This document shows positions 42,114-54,174 of a stretch of 64,000 nucleotides of DNA, one piece after another. The translations under genes and the position numbers were made by a program. Position 1 is the first letter of the stretch; each line of letters opens with the position of its first letter. Origin of the DNA: Triticum aestivum. Lineage: Eukaryota > Streptophyta > Magnoliopsida > Poales > Poaceae. The notes under the pieces are model-generated. The model was not told the origin of the DNA and searched no databases. It worked only from the letters and a program-made list of their open reading frames with translations. The stretch lies in NCBI RefSeq assembly GCF_018294505.1, contig NC_057800.1, positions 477,214,530 through 477,278,529 on the forward strand, in the 5' to 3' direction.

Positions 42114-45100
42114 GTGAGTCACTGTTCAATTCCTTTTGCACGCATGCTCAACGTCATCCAGAGTACCCCTAGACATCTTGCTCCATCCGTTCGCCATTGT
42201 TGGCCGCGCGCATGACGGAGCCGTGCCACTACTACTGCTTGGGGTGATGTCGCCGTTGCTCGCTCGAGAGACTCCACCATGTACATCTTCTTCGCATCGC
42301 GTGAACAAGCATGCCAACGTCTCCTACCACACCATTGAACAACTACATCGATGGCGCATCAAGCACCTCAACATCTTGTCATGGCATCGTCCTTTTCAAC
42401 CTTTCTTTGGTGAGCCATCGTCCAACTCCGTTCGCACAAATGCTTTACTTTCTCCATCCTATCTCATAGACACCATAGCTCCACCTATGTTTGTCGTTGG
42501 GTGTATAGATAACATCCGTCGCCATAAAACAGAGGAATTACCATATATTTTTTTCGTTCATCGGTTAATATCGAGCCCAGTATGCGAAACGTTCTAAATA
42601 ATCCTAGGAAACACTTCTGTTGTTTAGTTTCAGTTTAGCATATATGATTGTTAATTTGTATTTTTAGAGCTATTGGATTTCAAGGGAATTGAACTCTGTT
42701 CATGAACTTGAGCATTATTTTTATTATCTTCTTGGTATGCCTAGGAGTACGTGCTAGTTGTTTCATAATTTTGTGCATGACATATGACTTTTTAAATTAT
42801 TAGTTTACCGATTATAATTATTTCAAACTAAGTTTTGCATGTTGTCTCCACTTGACGATTTGTTGTATTGGGTATAGTCCTCTTTTATGCGTGCGTACAA
42901 TTTTTTGTGAATGCTTGCCATGCTTATAATTACTTAGAATTTTTCTAGGTGTTGCTTATTTATCTAATCTTGGGATACTTCATGTTTTAATTATTTTAAT
43001 TTTTTGTTTAGCATAGTGATATCTTAAATATGGTTGCATATTCATTTTCATCCATGTCGCACGTTGTTTCGTTTGCAATTATGCCATGTCTACGAAAGAG
43101 GCTTATATATTTTGGTACATGTTGTTGCATGGTTCTTTTATGCTAGAAGTCAAATGAAATGGTTTCTTGTTTGAGAACAAACCCATTGTGGTTCTTGTCG
43201 CATAACATATTATTTCCTAGGTAATCCTCTTATTTTGTAGATGTGCATTATCCATTATTTCATGTGGTTGGTTGCTTCATGTCATGATTCTGATTTGTAT
43301 TGCTATGTTTGGTATATGCTTGTATCATATAATTTTATTTATACTTCTTGTTAATTATCCTAGATGTTTTGTTTACCTAGGATGGTAGTTGCGCATGCTT
43401 AGTTGATAGACATGCCGTGTTAGTACTTACATAAAGTAGAATGCACATTTTGGTTATATGCCTACCATGTGTTATATCATTGCTAGTTTGTATCTTATGT
43501 TCATGCATTGGTTAGTCTTGTTATATATACATGATAGTAGTTTGTAGGTATCATATGTTCTTTTATTCAATAACTTGTTGCTTGTAGAATACTATGCCAT
43601 ATGTTGTTATGATTGTATGACTAGATTGCATAGTGTGTCGGTGTATCAATTCATAGTATAGATCATTCCAAGTTGTTATGTTACGTCTTTACAATTGTAA
43701 GTTGTAATAGATAAAAAATGCATGTCATATCATTACTCATGCGCTAGTATAGTACATTGCTTAATGTTGTCGATGCCATGATCTAGTATTACTTGCCAAC
43801 ATGCTTAGTATGCTTCCTCGGTGTGCTTACAGTCATAACTAGTATTTAGGGATTGCGTGCTATTGCTATGCTTGATAGTCATGTTAGTTGGTATCAACTA
43901 AATTATGTCGTAGTTGAGTAGTATTGTATCGGTAGCATAGTCTCGTATCTCTTGTGATGATTATACATGTCTACTTGTCATATCTCCTTTATTTAGTTGT
44001 TGCATTTGTCGTATGCTTAAGCCTAGACATGTCATACTAGTAACCATGCATGCCTTGTTACACTCCATGTTATAGTTATTCTAGTGTTGCTTATATATGC
44101 TTAACTTGTCGCACGTTAGTATTATGAATGCTCTATACTTGTTGCAATAGTTGATCACACGCATATGATAGTTATCGTTCATGTTAGTTGAGTTGTATCT
44201 TTCTCATATGCTTAGTGTGCATAGTTTGATCTCTTGTTTAAGCATGTGCCGATCATATTATTGCTAGTGGTTATTTGGGTATTAGTTCCTTATTATTAAA
44301 AGCATATCCTAGTTTAGTATCTTATCACGATCAATCGTATGTGTGATGCTTGTGTTATTCGTTTAGACATCTAGGGAATCTACACTCACATGCCTTGTGT
44401 GAGATGTGTGTTATTATTAAGTTGTTTAATTAGTTTCTACCTTAGTATTGGTTTGTCTTCTTTTATAGAAAGGCTTGCTAATAGTTGTTATGATTGATGT
44501 TTAGTCTTTGCTTGTTGTTAACCATTATAAGTATTTGGATTCATCTAGATATTTATTATTGGTTGATTGTTAGTTTTAATCATATCATGCCTAGGATAGC
44601 TGTTAATCCATTTGTTCCATGTGTTGTATAATTTCTTGTTAATTGTTTGATAAATGACTTGGTTTGTTATAATAGATTTGATCCTATTTTATATTAATAA
44701 TGTTATAGGGTTAGACCTAGGTCAATTCGATTCAAGTTGTTGAGTGATGTTTGATTGCTTAACTGGTATGGTTTGTAATGTTTGTTTGTTTGGCTTACGG
44801 AACTATTGCCTTTCGAATTATTATATAGTTGATGTATATGTTTGACTACTATTGACCATTATAAATATTTAGATTCTATCTAAATATCTATTTGTGGTTA
44901 ACTATTACCTTCATCATGTCATGTTGTAATTGTGTGGTTAAATGCATAGGATGGTTCCTTTTCATGTGTGTTGATGCCATTGTGTTTGTTAGATAGTAGT
45001 CTCCTATATAGTTTGTCGAGATGTGTAGTGGGTACTACTAGTGGTTAGTACCATACTTCGTATTAGAACATTGGTCTTGATCGCCAAGCCTTCCATAGTT

Positions 45101-45288
45101 GTGTCAACCTAAACCTTGTCACTTCGTTGAATCCTTTCTTACCTCCCTATCATGCTATCTCATTTCAGAATCTCCATCTGATCGATATCTCGCTATCCAT
45201 CCACTCTTAATTTGTTTTGGATTTTATTTGGATTTACTATTTCTTTGGTATTTATTTGTTTTCCATTTGCTAACGTTACAACGAGTAG
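42114..45288 (+). other. Candidate intron within the giant LTR
   Basis: A consensus donor CAG|GTGAGT at 42111-42119 is followed by 3.1 kb of T-rich sequence. Then come a T-rich tract, TTGCTAAC at 45268-45275 (branch-point-like) and acceptor candidates ending at 45285 or 45288. The right LTR keeps GTGAGT and a TTTGCTATCG...GAGTAG equivalent (to about 52188). This is an inference from signals only. Confidence 0.4.
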
Positions 45289-46617
45289 GGAGTAGCGAGG
45301 TTGGACATGGACAGAAACAGGTTACCGAAGAAGGACTCAACAATGAAGGCATGCCTCCTTCTTTGATCATATTTATCCTATGTTTACAAAATTGCATTCT
45401 GTTTTATGGTTACTATATGCATGCTATTTTAATTCTCGTAGCTAGTGTGTCGATTGACACATTACCCTGATCCGCTTGTCGCCTATTCACTTGACACCCG
45501 AGTATAATTATATAGTATTCTAGTAGAGTAGAAATGCTTAGCCATGCTTATTACCCTATAGGTGCTTTGCTGAATGTCCTTTTAGTCATTGACACTTGAA
45601 ACTTATTTCTTGAGCTCGCTGAGCTAGGCAAGTTGGCCTTGTTGACCTTCTCTATCCTCTTCTACTCTGGGTGAAACTTACCATCTGAATACTGGCGCGG
45701 GCGACAGCTAAATCAAGGATTGAAGGAGCGATTGGCTGCCCTTCACGAGTTGAAGGGGGCAATCAGTCGTCCGTGCCGCTTAAGGCCTAATAAGTCTTGG
45801 ATTTGAAGATTGTGATAACAGTACAGCCATATGCTCTATGGGCACTGGCTTGGTCAAGTAAGCTAGTCAGCCTTAGGTGTCGATGTCGCCGTACCGCAGA
45901 TGGGATAGCTGCCCTGCGGGGAGTATCCTCGGCACAGATGGGGGGACCTGTTTGAGGACGTACTCTCAGTTTCGTGCGCCAGATCCGGTGGGCATGTCAC
46001 ATCTTTGGGGGATCTAGTCCAAAGACCTCGTCACAATCTCTCTGCCGGTATACCGGATGGTGTACTACGCTAGCGACGGCTAGTGGCAACAAGTCGGGAT
46101 TGTGTCGTGTGGGTAAAGTGTACAACCTCTGCAGAGTGTAAAACTATTCGAATAGCCGTGTCCTCGGTCATGGACAACACATGAATCTTTCTTGACATAC
46201 AGGACATGTCTTGCTTATTCCCTCTTTACCCCTATTCTTGGAACCTATGAAGAGTATGAGTTGATCGAGGATCCTCACTTTGATTAAAGTTATTCTGGAG
46301 ATAAAATATGTTTTCATCTAAAACTGCTTTTATCCAACTGCTTTATTTGTCAAACAAAATTAGCTTTATGCAAATGAGCCATACAACCTTCCTTTGAAGC
46401 CACATGTAGTTATTAGGACCTTCCCTAAGGGAGGCATGTTGAGTACGTAATGTACTCATGGCAATAATTTTGTTGACAACAGAGTTCCATGAAGACGAAG
46501 GTGATGATTATGACAACTATGGCGATCTGTAGGAGTGAGGTCATGTGGACTACATCGACTGCCTGTGGCTAAGATGGAGTTGCTACGCATTTGTACTTTC
46601 CGCTGTTTTCTGATTGT

Positions 46618-46673
46618 AATAAATGTCCTGAGACATTTCTCTATATGTATGACTTGTGGCAATATTTAATAAA
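46618..46673 (+). terminator. Polyadenylation signals of the giant LTR
   Basis: AATAAA occurs at 46618-46623 and at 46668-46673, about 170 and 115 bases from the LTR end; the right LTR has the first at 53518-53523. They would define the R/U5 region. Confidence 0.5.
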
Positions 46674-46788
46674 CTTGCAATACATTTACGTATTGTGCAA
46701 TGATACCATTTCGCGGTGTTGTCAACAATGATCCTGGGGTTGACAAATATACACAGGAGGGTCTAGAAATTAATTTCAGGTTCTCATA

Positions 46789-48006
46789 GAAGTGGTATCA
46801 GAGCCGATGTCGACCTAGTCGTGTGGCCTTACTTAGAAATGGAAAGCCTTAGGTACTATTGTAATAAGAAAAACTATTTTGAAAAGGATCATTCTCGTAC
46901 TCTTCTCCTTCACTATTGCTATTGTCATCTCATCTTATTCATTTGAAATTTTAACTCTACTTCTCTACCATCTTCATTGTAGTATGTGAAACCCTTTTCC
47001 CTGCCCTTGGTGTTGAAAAGTCAGAAGCTTCACACGATGTGCCAAGAATTTCAAGATAACTTCAACCCCTGATGCTTTGAGTAGCAACATTTTTCCGAGA
47101 GAAGACACTTCGAGACCTCAAGAAGGCAACAACTGTCGATCGTGATCCAATCGTCAACGTTGAAGATTTGCTCCAAGAATTATTGTGACCATCCATATAG
47201 GATTAGGTTGGTTAATACCCATGTAGTGGTAGGACTCGTAACTAGTAGACGCAAAACTTTTTTGTGTGAGTATCGTCTGCATATTTTTCTTCTGGCGTTT
47301 TCCTATGCAGTCATACTAAAACCCTATTTGCCGAAATGAGTTGCTTTTGAGTTTTATTTGGATAGCTTCATGGTTATCTCGGTGTTATCTTTTGTTTATC
47401 TTCTGGGTTATCTCCGCCTTGTGTGAGATTCTTTTACTCCTCTTATGTTCTTTCCCTCTTCTCTATAAACTCTGGAGGTCGCCTTGAGATGAGCGAAGTT
47501 TCAACAACCCACTTAGAGATATATTATGAAAGATAACCCTATGGAAAACCTCCTTTAAGGGGGGTAGTTGATGGCGATGCATGGCGAGATCAAAGATTTG
47601 AAGACCTTCATTCACAAAGAAGAAGAAGAAGAAGAAATGAATACCTTCACTACATCTACCATAAGTTTAACATGAAGGAAGGATCAATGAGTCTATCCGC
47701 ACTAAAGCTTTGATCTGCAAAAGAAGGGCAAGACCGAATAATATTCAACCAATCAGAGGAGCTATCAAATTACCATCGCAAAGACCGAAGGACTGCTGCC
47801 AAGCCCTGAGCAATCTAGAGATAGTATCGACAACTGAAGTATCTCTAATCAAGACCCTGAAGTTGCTAGCTTATCACCAAGATCAGATTCGACCATGACC
47901 CCACAAGTTTTTTTAAGGACTCAGTCGAAGACGAAGCTAACCCAAACCGATTCTCTTTAGTTAGCCTGAATCTCGGGGACGAGATTCCTTTTAAGTGGGG
48001 TAGATC
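46789..48006 (+). other. Interior of the giant-LTR element (primer-binding site to polypurine tract)
   Basis: It begins GAAGTGGTATCAGAGCC, the met-tRNA primer-binding site. The rest is 1.2 kb with no reading frame above 65 residues on the plus strand and no gag or pol motif. It ends CCTTTTAAGTGGGGTAGATC, purine-rich, immediately before the right LTR. A short GAAGAAGAAGAAGAAG run occurs near 47620. Confidence 0.8.
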
Positions 48007-51000
48007 TGTAACATCCCGATTCTCGGAATGTTCAAGAAAAAAAATCCAAAAATCAGGACGAGAAAATTGGTTTGTTTTATTTGTTAATAAAAGCTTAAAT
48101 TGAGTTTTCATAAAGTTAGTGGATTTAATTTGAACTTTTGCAACCTAAATTAAATTTGAGTTGCTTATTTTATTTTAGTTAGTTTTTTTTTTCTTCGGCA
48201 TATTCAAATATGCGCCTTTGGAATTTTATTTGGTTGTTTTGTTCTGAAATTTGTTTGAGCGTTTTATTTCTAGATTTTCCTTTCTTCTCTCAACTTTGGG
48301 CGAAATTCCCTTGCCTGTCAGTCCCATGTTGTTCTCTGGTTGCAACTCACATTTTTTTTAACGAATGGACCAAGCCTAACCTTTTTTTTTTGTTCTCTCT
48401 CATGCTATTAATGGGCTGGCCAAACCGACCCATTTCCCCAACGGAGCAAGCACCCCTTCTCCTCCCTTCTTTTCTGTACGCTAGCAAACCTACACAGGAA
48501 AGTAAACAGCCACACCTCCAAGGAAAGAAACGCCATCATCAAGTCATGATTGCTGCCTCCACAATTCCTTAAATCCAGTTTCCAAAACTAAAGTCTTCAT
48601 CTTGTCCGCCTCCTCTTCTTCCTCTTCTCTGTACGTTCCCAGAAACAGAAGAGAAAACATACAGCCATGAAGAAACCTTTCCTCTAACTCCCTCAACTCT
48701 CCACCGTTTACAATTCCGGAGACATATAGACGTGCACCCCAAACTCCTCTTCCATTCCAACAGCAGCCCCTACCTTCTTCCTTCTCAGTTCTCTCAAGAA
48801 CTTTCCTGAAGCAATAGTGCTCTATGGACGCCGGTCGTCGATCCCGATGAAGGAGGTCATCTCCATCCAAATCCTTACGTCAGAAGATTCTCCACCAGAC
48901 CACAAATCCATTCGGAGAACAAGAAACGCGTTGGGTCAACCACACGTGAAGAATTCCACATGTCCACGTACACTGTGCATCAAGTTCGTCGCACCGTTCC
49001 GTCAACCCCGGTGAGTCACTATTCAATTCCTTTTGCACGCATGCTCAACGTCATCCAGAGTACCCCTAGACATCTTGCTCCATCTGTTCGTCATTGTTGG
49101 TCGCGCGCATGACGGAGCCGTGCCACTACTACTGCTTGGGGTGATGTCGCCGTTGCTCACTCGAGAGACTCCACCATGTACATCTTCTTCGCATCGCGTG
49201 AACAAGCATGCCAACGTCTCCTACCACACCATTGAACAACTACATCGATGGCGCATCAAGCACCTCAACATCTTGTCATGGCATCGTCCTTTTCAACCTT
49301 TCTTTGGTGAGCCATCGTCCAACTCCGTTCGCACAAATGCTTTACTTTCTCCATCCTATCTCCTAGACACCATAGCTCCACCTATGTTTGTCGTTGGGTG
49401 TATAGATAACATCCGTCGCCATAAAACAGAGGAATTACCGTATTTTTTTTCGTTCATCGGTTAATATCGAGCCCAGTATGCGAAACGTTCTAAATAATCC
49501 TAGGAAACACTTCGGTTGTTTAGTTTCAGTTTAGCATATATGATTGTTAATTTGTATTTTTAGAGCTATTGGATTTCAAGGGAATTGAACTCTGTTCATG
49601 AACTTGAGCATTATTTTTATTATCTTCTTGGTATGCCTAGGAGTACATGCTAGTTGTTCCATAATTTTGTGCGTGACATATGACTTTTTAAATTATTAGT
49701 TTACCGATTATAATTATTTCAAACTAAGTTTTGCATGTTGTCTCCACTTGACGATTTGTTGTATTGGGTATAGTCCTCTTTTATGCATGCGTACATTTTT
49801 TTGTGAATGCTTGCCATGCTTTAATTCCTTAGAATTTTTCTAGGTGTTGCTTATTTATCTAATCTTGGGATACTTCATGTTTTAATTATTTTAATTTTTT
49901 GTTTAGCATAGTGATATCTTAAATATGGTTGCATATTCATTTTCATCCATGTCGCACGTTGTTTCGTTTGCAATTATGCCATGTCTACGAAAGAGGCTTG
50001 TATATTTTGGTACATGTTGTTGCATGGTTCTTTTATGCTAGAAGTCAAATGAAATGGTTTCTTGTTTGAGAACAAACCCATTGTGGTTCTTGTCGCATAA
50101 CATATTATTTCCTAGGTAATCCTCTTATTTTGTAGATGTGCATTATCCATTATTTCATGTGGTTGGTTGCTTCATGTCATGATTCTGATTTGTATTGCTA
50201 TGTTTGGTATATGCTTGTATCATATAATTTTATTTATACTTCTTGTTAATTATCCTAGATGTTTTGTTTACCTAGGATGGTAGTTGCGCATGCTTAGTTG
50301 ATAGACATGCCGTGTTAGTACTTACATAAAGTAGAATGCACATTTTGGTTATATGCCTACCATGTGTTATATCATTGCTAGTTTGTATCTTATGTTCATG
50401 CATTGGTTAGTCTTGTTATATATACATGATAGTAGTTTGTAGGTATCATATGTTCTTTTATTCAATAACTTGTTGCTTGTAGAATACTATGCCATATGTT
50501 GTTATGATTGTATGACTAGATTGCATAGTGTGTCGGTGTATCAATTCATAGTATAGATCATTCCAAGTTGTTATGTTATGTCTTTACAATTGTAAGTTGT
50601 AATAGATAAAAAATGCATGTCATATCATTACTCATGCGCTAGTATAGTACATTGCTTAATGTTGTCGATGCCATGATCTAGTATTGCTTGCCTACATGCT
50701 TAGTATGCTTCCTCGGTGTGCTTACAGTCATAACTAGTATTTAGGGATTGCGTGCTATTGCTATGCTTGATAGTCATGTTAGTTGGTATCAACTAAATTA
50801 TGTCGTAGTTATGAGTAGTACTGTATCGGTAGCCTAGTATCGTATCTCTTGTGATGATTATACATGTCTACTTGTCATATCTACTTTATTTAGTTGTTGC
50901 ATTTGTCGTATGCTTAAGCCTAGACATGTCATACTAGTAACCATGCACGCCTTGTTACACTCCATGTTATAGTTATTCTAGTGTTGCTTATATATGCTTA

Positions 51001-53688
51001 ACTTGTCGCACGTTAGTATTATGAATGCTCTATACTTGTTGCAATAGTTGATCACACGCATATGATAGTTACCGTTCATGTTAGTTGAGTTGTATCTTTC
51101 TCATATGCTTAGTGTGCATAGTTTGATCTCTTGTTTAAGCATGTGCCGATCATATTATTGCTAGTGGTTATTTGGGTATTAGTTCCTTATTATTAAAAGC
51201 ATATCCTAGTTTAGTATCTTATCACGATCAATCGTATGTGTGATGCTTGTGTTATTCGTTTAGACATCTAGGGAATCTACACTCACATGCCTTGTGTGAG
51301 ATGTGTGTTATTATTAAGTTGTTTAATTAGTTTCTACCTTAGTATTGGTTTGTCTTCTTTTATAGAAAGGCTTACTAATAGTTGTTATGATTGATGTTTA
51401 TTCTTTGCTTGTTGTTAACCATTATAAGTATTTGGATTCATCTAGATATTTATTATTGGTTGATTGTTAGTCTTAATCATATCATGCCTAGGATAGTTGT
51501 TCATCCATTTGTTCCATGTGTTGCATAATTTCTTGTTAATTGTTTGATAAATGACTTGGTTTGTTATAATAGAGTTGATCCTATTTTATATTAATAATGT
51601 TATAGGGTTAGACCTAGGTCAATTCGATTCAAGTTGTTGAGTGATGTTTGATTGCTTAATTGGTATGGTTTGTAATGTTTGTTCGTTTGGCTTACGGAAC
51701 TATTGCCTTTCGAATTATTATATAGTTGATGTATATGTTTGACTACTATTGACCATTATAAATATTTAGATTCTATCTAAATATCTATTTGTGGTTAACT
51801 ATTACCTTCATCATGTCATGTTGTAATTGTGTCGTTAAATGCATAGGATGGTTCCTTTTCATGTTTGTTGATGCCATTGTGTTTGTTAGATAGTAGTCTC
51901 CTATATAGTTTGTCGAGATGTGTAGTGGGTACTACTAGTGGTTAGTACCATACTTCGTATTAGAACGTTGGTCTTGATCGTCAAGCCATCCATAGTTCTG
52001 TCAACCTAAACCTTCTCACTTCGTTGAATCCTCTCTACTTACCTCCCTATCATGCTATCTCATTTCAGAATCTCCATCTGATCGATATCTCGCTATCCAT
52101 CCACTCTTAATTTGTTTTGGATTTTATTTGGATTTACTATTGTTTTGGTATTTATTTGTTTTCCATTTGCTATCGTTACGACGAGTAGGGAGTGGCGAGG
52201 TTGGACATGGACAGAAACAGGTTACCGAAGAAGGACTCAACAACGAAGGCATGCCTCCTTCTTTGATCATATTTATCCTATGTTTACAAAATTGCATTCT
52301 GTTTTATGGTTACTATATGCATGCTATTTTAATTCTCGTAGCTAGTGTGTCGATTGACACATTACCCTGATCTGCTTGTCGCCTATTCACTTGACACCCG
52401 AGTAGAATTATATAGTATTCTAGTAGAGTAGAAATGCTTAGCCATGCTTATTACCCTATAGGTGCTTTGCTGAATGTCCTTTTAGTCATTGACACTTGAA
52501 ACTTATTTCTTGAGCTCGCTGAGCTAGGCAAGTTGGCCTTGTTGACCTTCTCTATCCTCTTCTACTCTGGGTGAAACTTACCATCTGAAAACTGGCGCGG
52601 GCAACAGCTGAATCAAGGATTGAAGGAGCGATTGGCTGCCCTTCACGAGTTGAAGGGGGCAATCAGTCGTCCGTGCCGCTTAAGGCCTAATAAGTCTTGG
52701 ATTTGAAGATTGTGATAACAGTACAGCCACATGCTATATGGGCACTGGCTTGGTCAAGTAAGCTAGTCAGCCTTAGGTGTCGATGTCGCTGTACCGCAGA
52801 TAGGATAGCTGCCCTGCGGGGAGTATCCTCGGCACAGATGGGGGGACCGGTTTGAGGACGTACTCTCAGTTCCGTGCGCCAGACCCGGTGGGCATGTCAC
52901 ATCTTTGGGGGATCTAGTCCAAAGACCTTGTCACAATCTCCCTGCAGGTATACCAGATGGTGTACTACGCTAGCGACGGCTAGTGGCAACAAGTCGGGAT
53001 TGTGTCGTGTGGGTAAAGTGTACAACCTCTGCATAGTGTAAAACTATTCGAATAGCCGTGTCCACGGCCATGGACAATACATGAATCTTTCTTGACATAC
53101 ATGACCTGTCTTGCTTATTCCCTCTTTACCCCTATTCTTGGAACCTATGAAGAGTATGAGTTGATCGAGGATCCTCACTTTGATGAAAGTTATTTTGGAG
53201 ATAAAACATGTTTTCATCTAAAACTGCTTTTATCCAATTGCTTTATTTGTCAAACAAAATTAGCTTTATGCAAATGAGCCATACAACCTTCCTTTGAAGC
53301 CACATGTAGTTATTAGGACCTTCCCTGAGGGAGGCATGTTGAGTATGTAATGTACTCATGGCAATAATTTTGTTGACATCAGAGTTCCATGAAGACGAAG
53401 GTGATGATTATGACAACTATGGTGATCTGTAGGAGTGAGGTGACGTGGACTACATCGACTGCCTGTGGCTGAGATGGAGTCGCTACGCATTTGTACTTTC
53501 CGCTGTTTTCTGATTGTAATAAATGTCCTCAGACATTTCTCTATATGTATAACTTGTGGCAATATTTAATAAACTTGCAATACATTTACGTATTATGCAA
53601 TGATACCATTTCGCTGTGTTGTCAACAATGATCCTGGGGTTGACAAATATACATAGGAGGGTCTGGAAATTAATTCCAGGTTCTCACA
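48007..53688 (+). repeat. Right giant LTR, 5682 bp
   Basis: It is collinear with the left LTR along its whole length, with scattered substitutions and small indels. It ends TTCTCACA, followed by ACCAT. Confidence 0.92.
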
Positions 53689-53693
53689 ACCAT

Positions 53694-53742
53694 GATCTTG
53701 CATGTGCGTAGGAAATTTTTGAAATTACTACGTTCCCCAACA
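53694..53742 (+). repeat. E3 3' LTR, right part
   Basis: GATCTTGCATGTGCG...CCCCAACA completes the E3 3' LTR after the giant element, followed by CCCCC. Confidence 0.9.
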
Positions 53743-53747
53743 CCCCC

Positions 53748-53750
53748 TCC
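53748..53750. repeat. Last visible LTR-c bases and presumed CACTA target duplication TCC
   Basis: After the E3 duplication only TCC remains before CACTACAAAAA begins. CACTA elements make 3-bp duplications, so TCC is the expected left copy; the right copy is outside the window. Confidence 0.5.
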
Positions 53751-54000
53751 CACTACAAAAAAATACACTTCTGTGATGATACGTGTTTGTCACAGTAGGT
53801 CGCATTTTCTGTCATGCATGTACATCCATGATGATTTTATGACAGAATCAATATAGTCATACATGTGTTGTCGTAGAAGTGTTTCATGACATTACCAAAA
53901 AATTATCATCACGGAAGTGTCCACTTCCATGACGATAAATCCCGCGTCACAGAAGTGCTTTCGTCAAGGATGACCGACACGTGGCATCCACCGTAACGGA
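53751..54000. repeat. CACTA terminal and subterminal region
   Basis: The terminal repeat CACTACAAAAA is followed by alternating direct and inverted copies of ACTTCTGTGA/CACAGAAGTG/CACGGAAGTG (about 53766, 53909, 53927, 53947), the presumed transposase-binding subterminal repeats. Confidence 0.75.
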
Positions 54001-54174
54001 ACACCATTAAGCTATCGGGTCGGGTTTTGGATCTGATAACCCGTTAACAGCCCCGACCAATGGGGATTTTACACGTGTAAAATCATTATTGGCTGGAGGA
54101 AACACGTGTCGGCTCATCGTTGGGACAGATGTCATCCACTCATTGGACAGAAGGCGCCTATGATACGTCGACAC

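Larger units (their letters stand above)
41087..46788 (+). repeat. Left giant LTR, 5702 bp
   Basis: TGTAACATCCCGATTC...GGTTCTCATA (the right LTR ends CTCACA). Parts in order: AT-rich promoter region; pyrimidine-rich leader-like block (about 41640-42113); GTGAGT at 42114; a 3-kb T-rich stretch without frames; a branch-point-like TTGCTAAC and AG near 45285-45288; a structured GC-richer block (45650-46190); and two AATAAA signals. The minus- and plus-strand frames of 100-170 residues around 41620-42600 have no recognisable domain and differ in length between the two LTRs. Confidence 0.9.
41087..53688 (+). mobile_element. Giant-LTR non-autonomous retrotransposon, 12.6 kb
   Basis: It has two LTRs of 5702 and 5682 bp (41087-46788; 48007-53688) around an interior of only 1218 bp. 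Plus orientation is set by the primer-binding site TGGTATCAGAGCC (46793-46805) and a purine-rich GTGGGGTAGATC before the right LTR. Sampled stretches of the two LTRs differ by about 1-2%, so it is younger than its host E3. No gag or pol domain is present anywhere. The TGTAACATCCC start and several LTR phrases resemble grass Del/Tekay chromovirus LTRs; kinship to the barley LARD elements is another possibility. Confidence 0.9.
41082..53693. repeat. Target-site duplication ACCAT of the giant-LTR element
   Basis: ACCAT at 41082-41086 and 53689-53693. Joined flanks read CATCACCATGATCTTGC, as in the intact family LTR. Confidence 0.95.
32591..53742 (+). mobile_element. E3: BARE/Angela-like Copia element with heavily decayed gag-pol and a nested 12.6-kb element
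   Basis: 5' LTR 32591-34315, primer-binding site, leader, gag-pol remnants (35556-39200), repeats, polypurine tract, 3' LTR from 39413. The 3' LTR is split at 41086/53689 by another element and ends at 53742. By eye the two LTRs differ at roughly 3-5% of positions, while the coding region has many stops, indels and a large RNase H deletion. That mismatch suggests the coding region was already dead when this copy transposed. Confidence 0.92.
32586..53747. repeat. E3 target-site duplication CCCCC
   Basis: CCCCC occurs at 32586-32590 and at 53743-53747, directly outside the two E3 LTR ends. The target is a C-run, so the exact phase is less certain than for the other insertions, but the LTR ends fix it. 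Confidence 0.85.

Noticed and set aside
41623..42597. Frames of 153 and 172 residues in the giant LTR (and 143/108 in the right copy)
   Set aside because: Frame lengths differ between two nearly identical LTRs, no domain is recognised, and the region is leader-like pyrimidine-rich sequence.
46789..48006. Hidden gag in the giant-LTR element interior
   Set aside because: No plus-strand frame above about 65 residues and no zinc knuckle, protease or polymerase motif in any frame.
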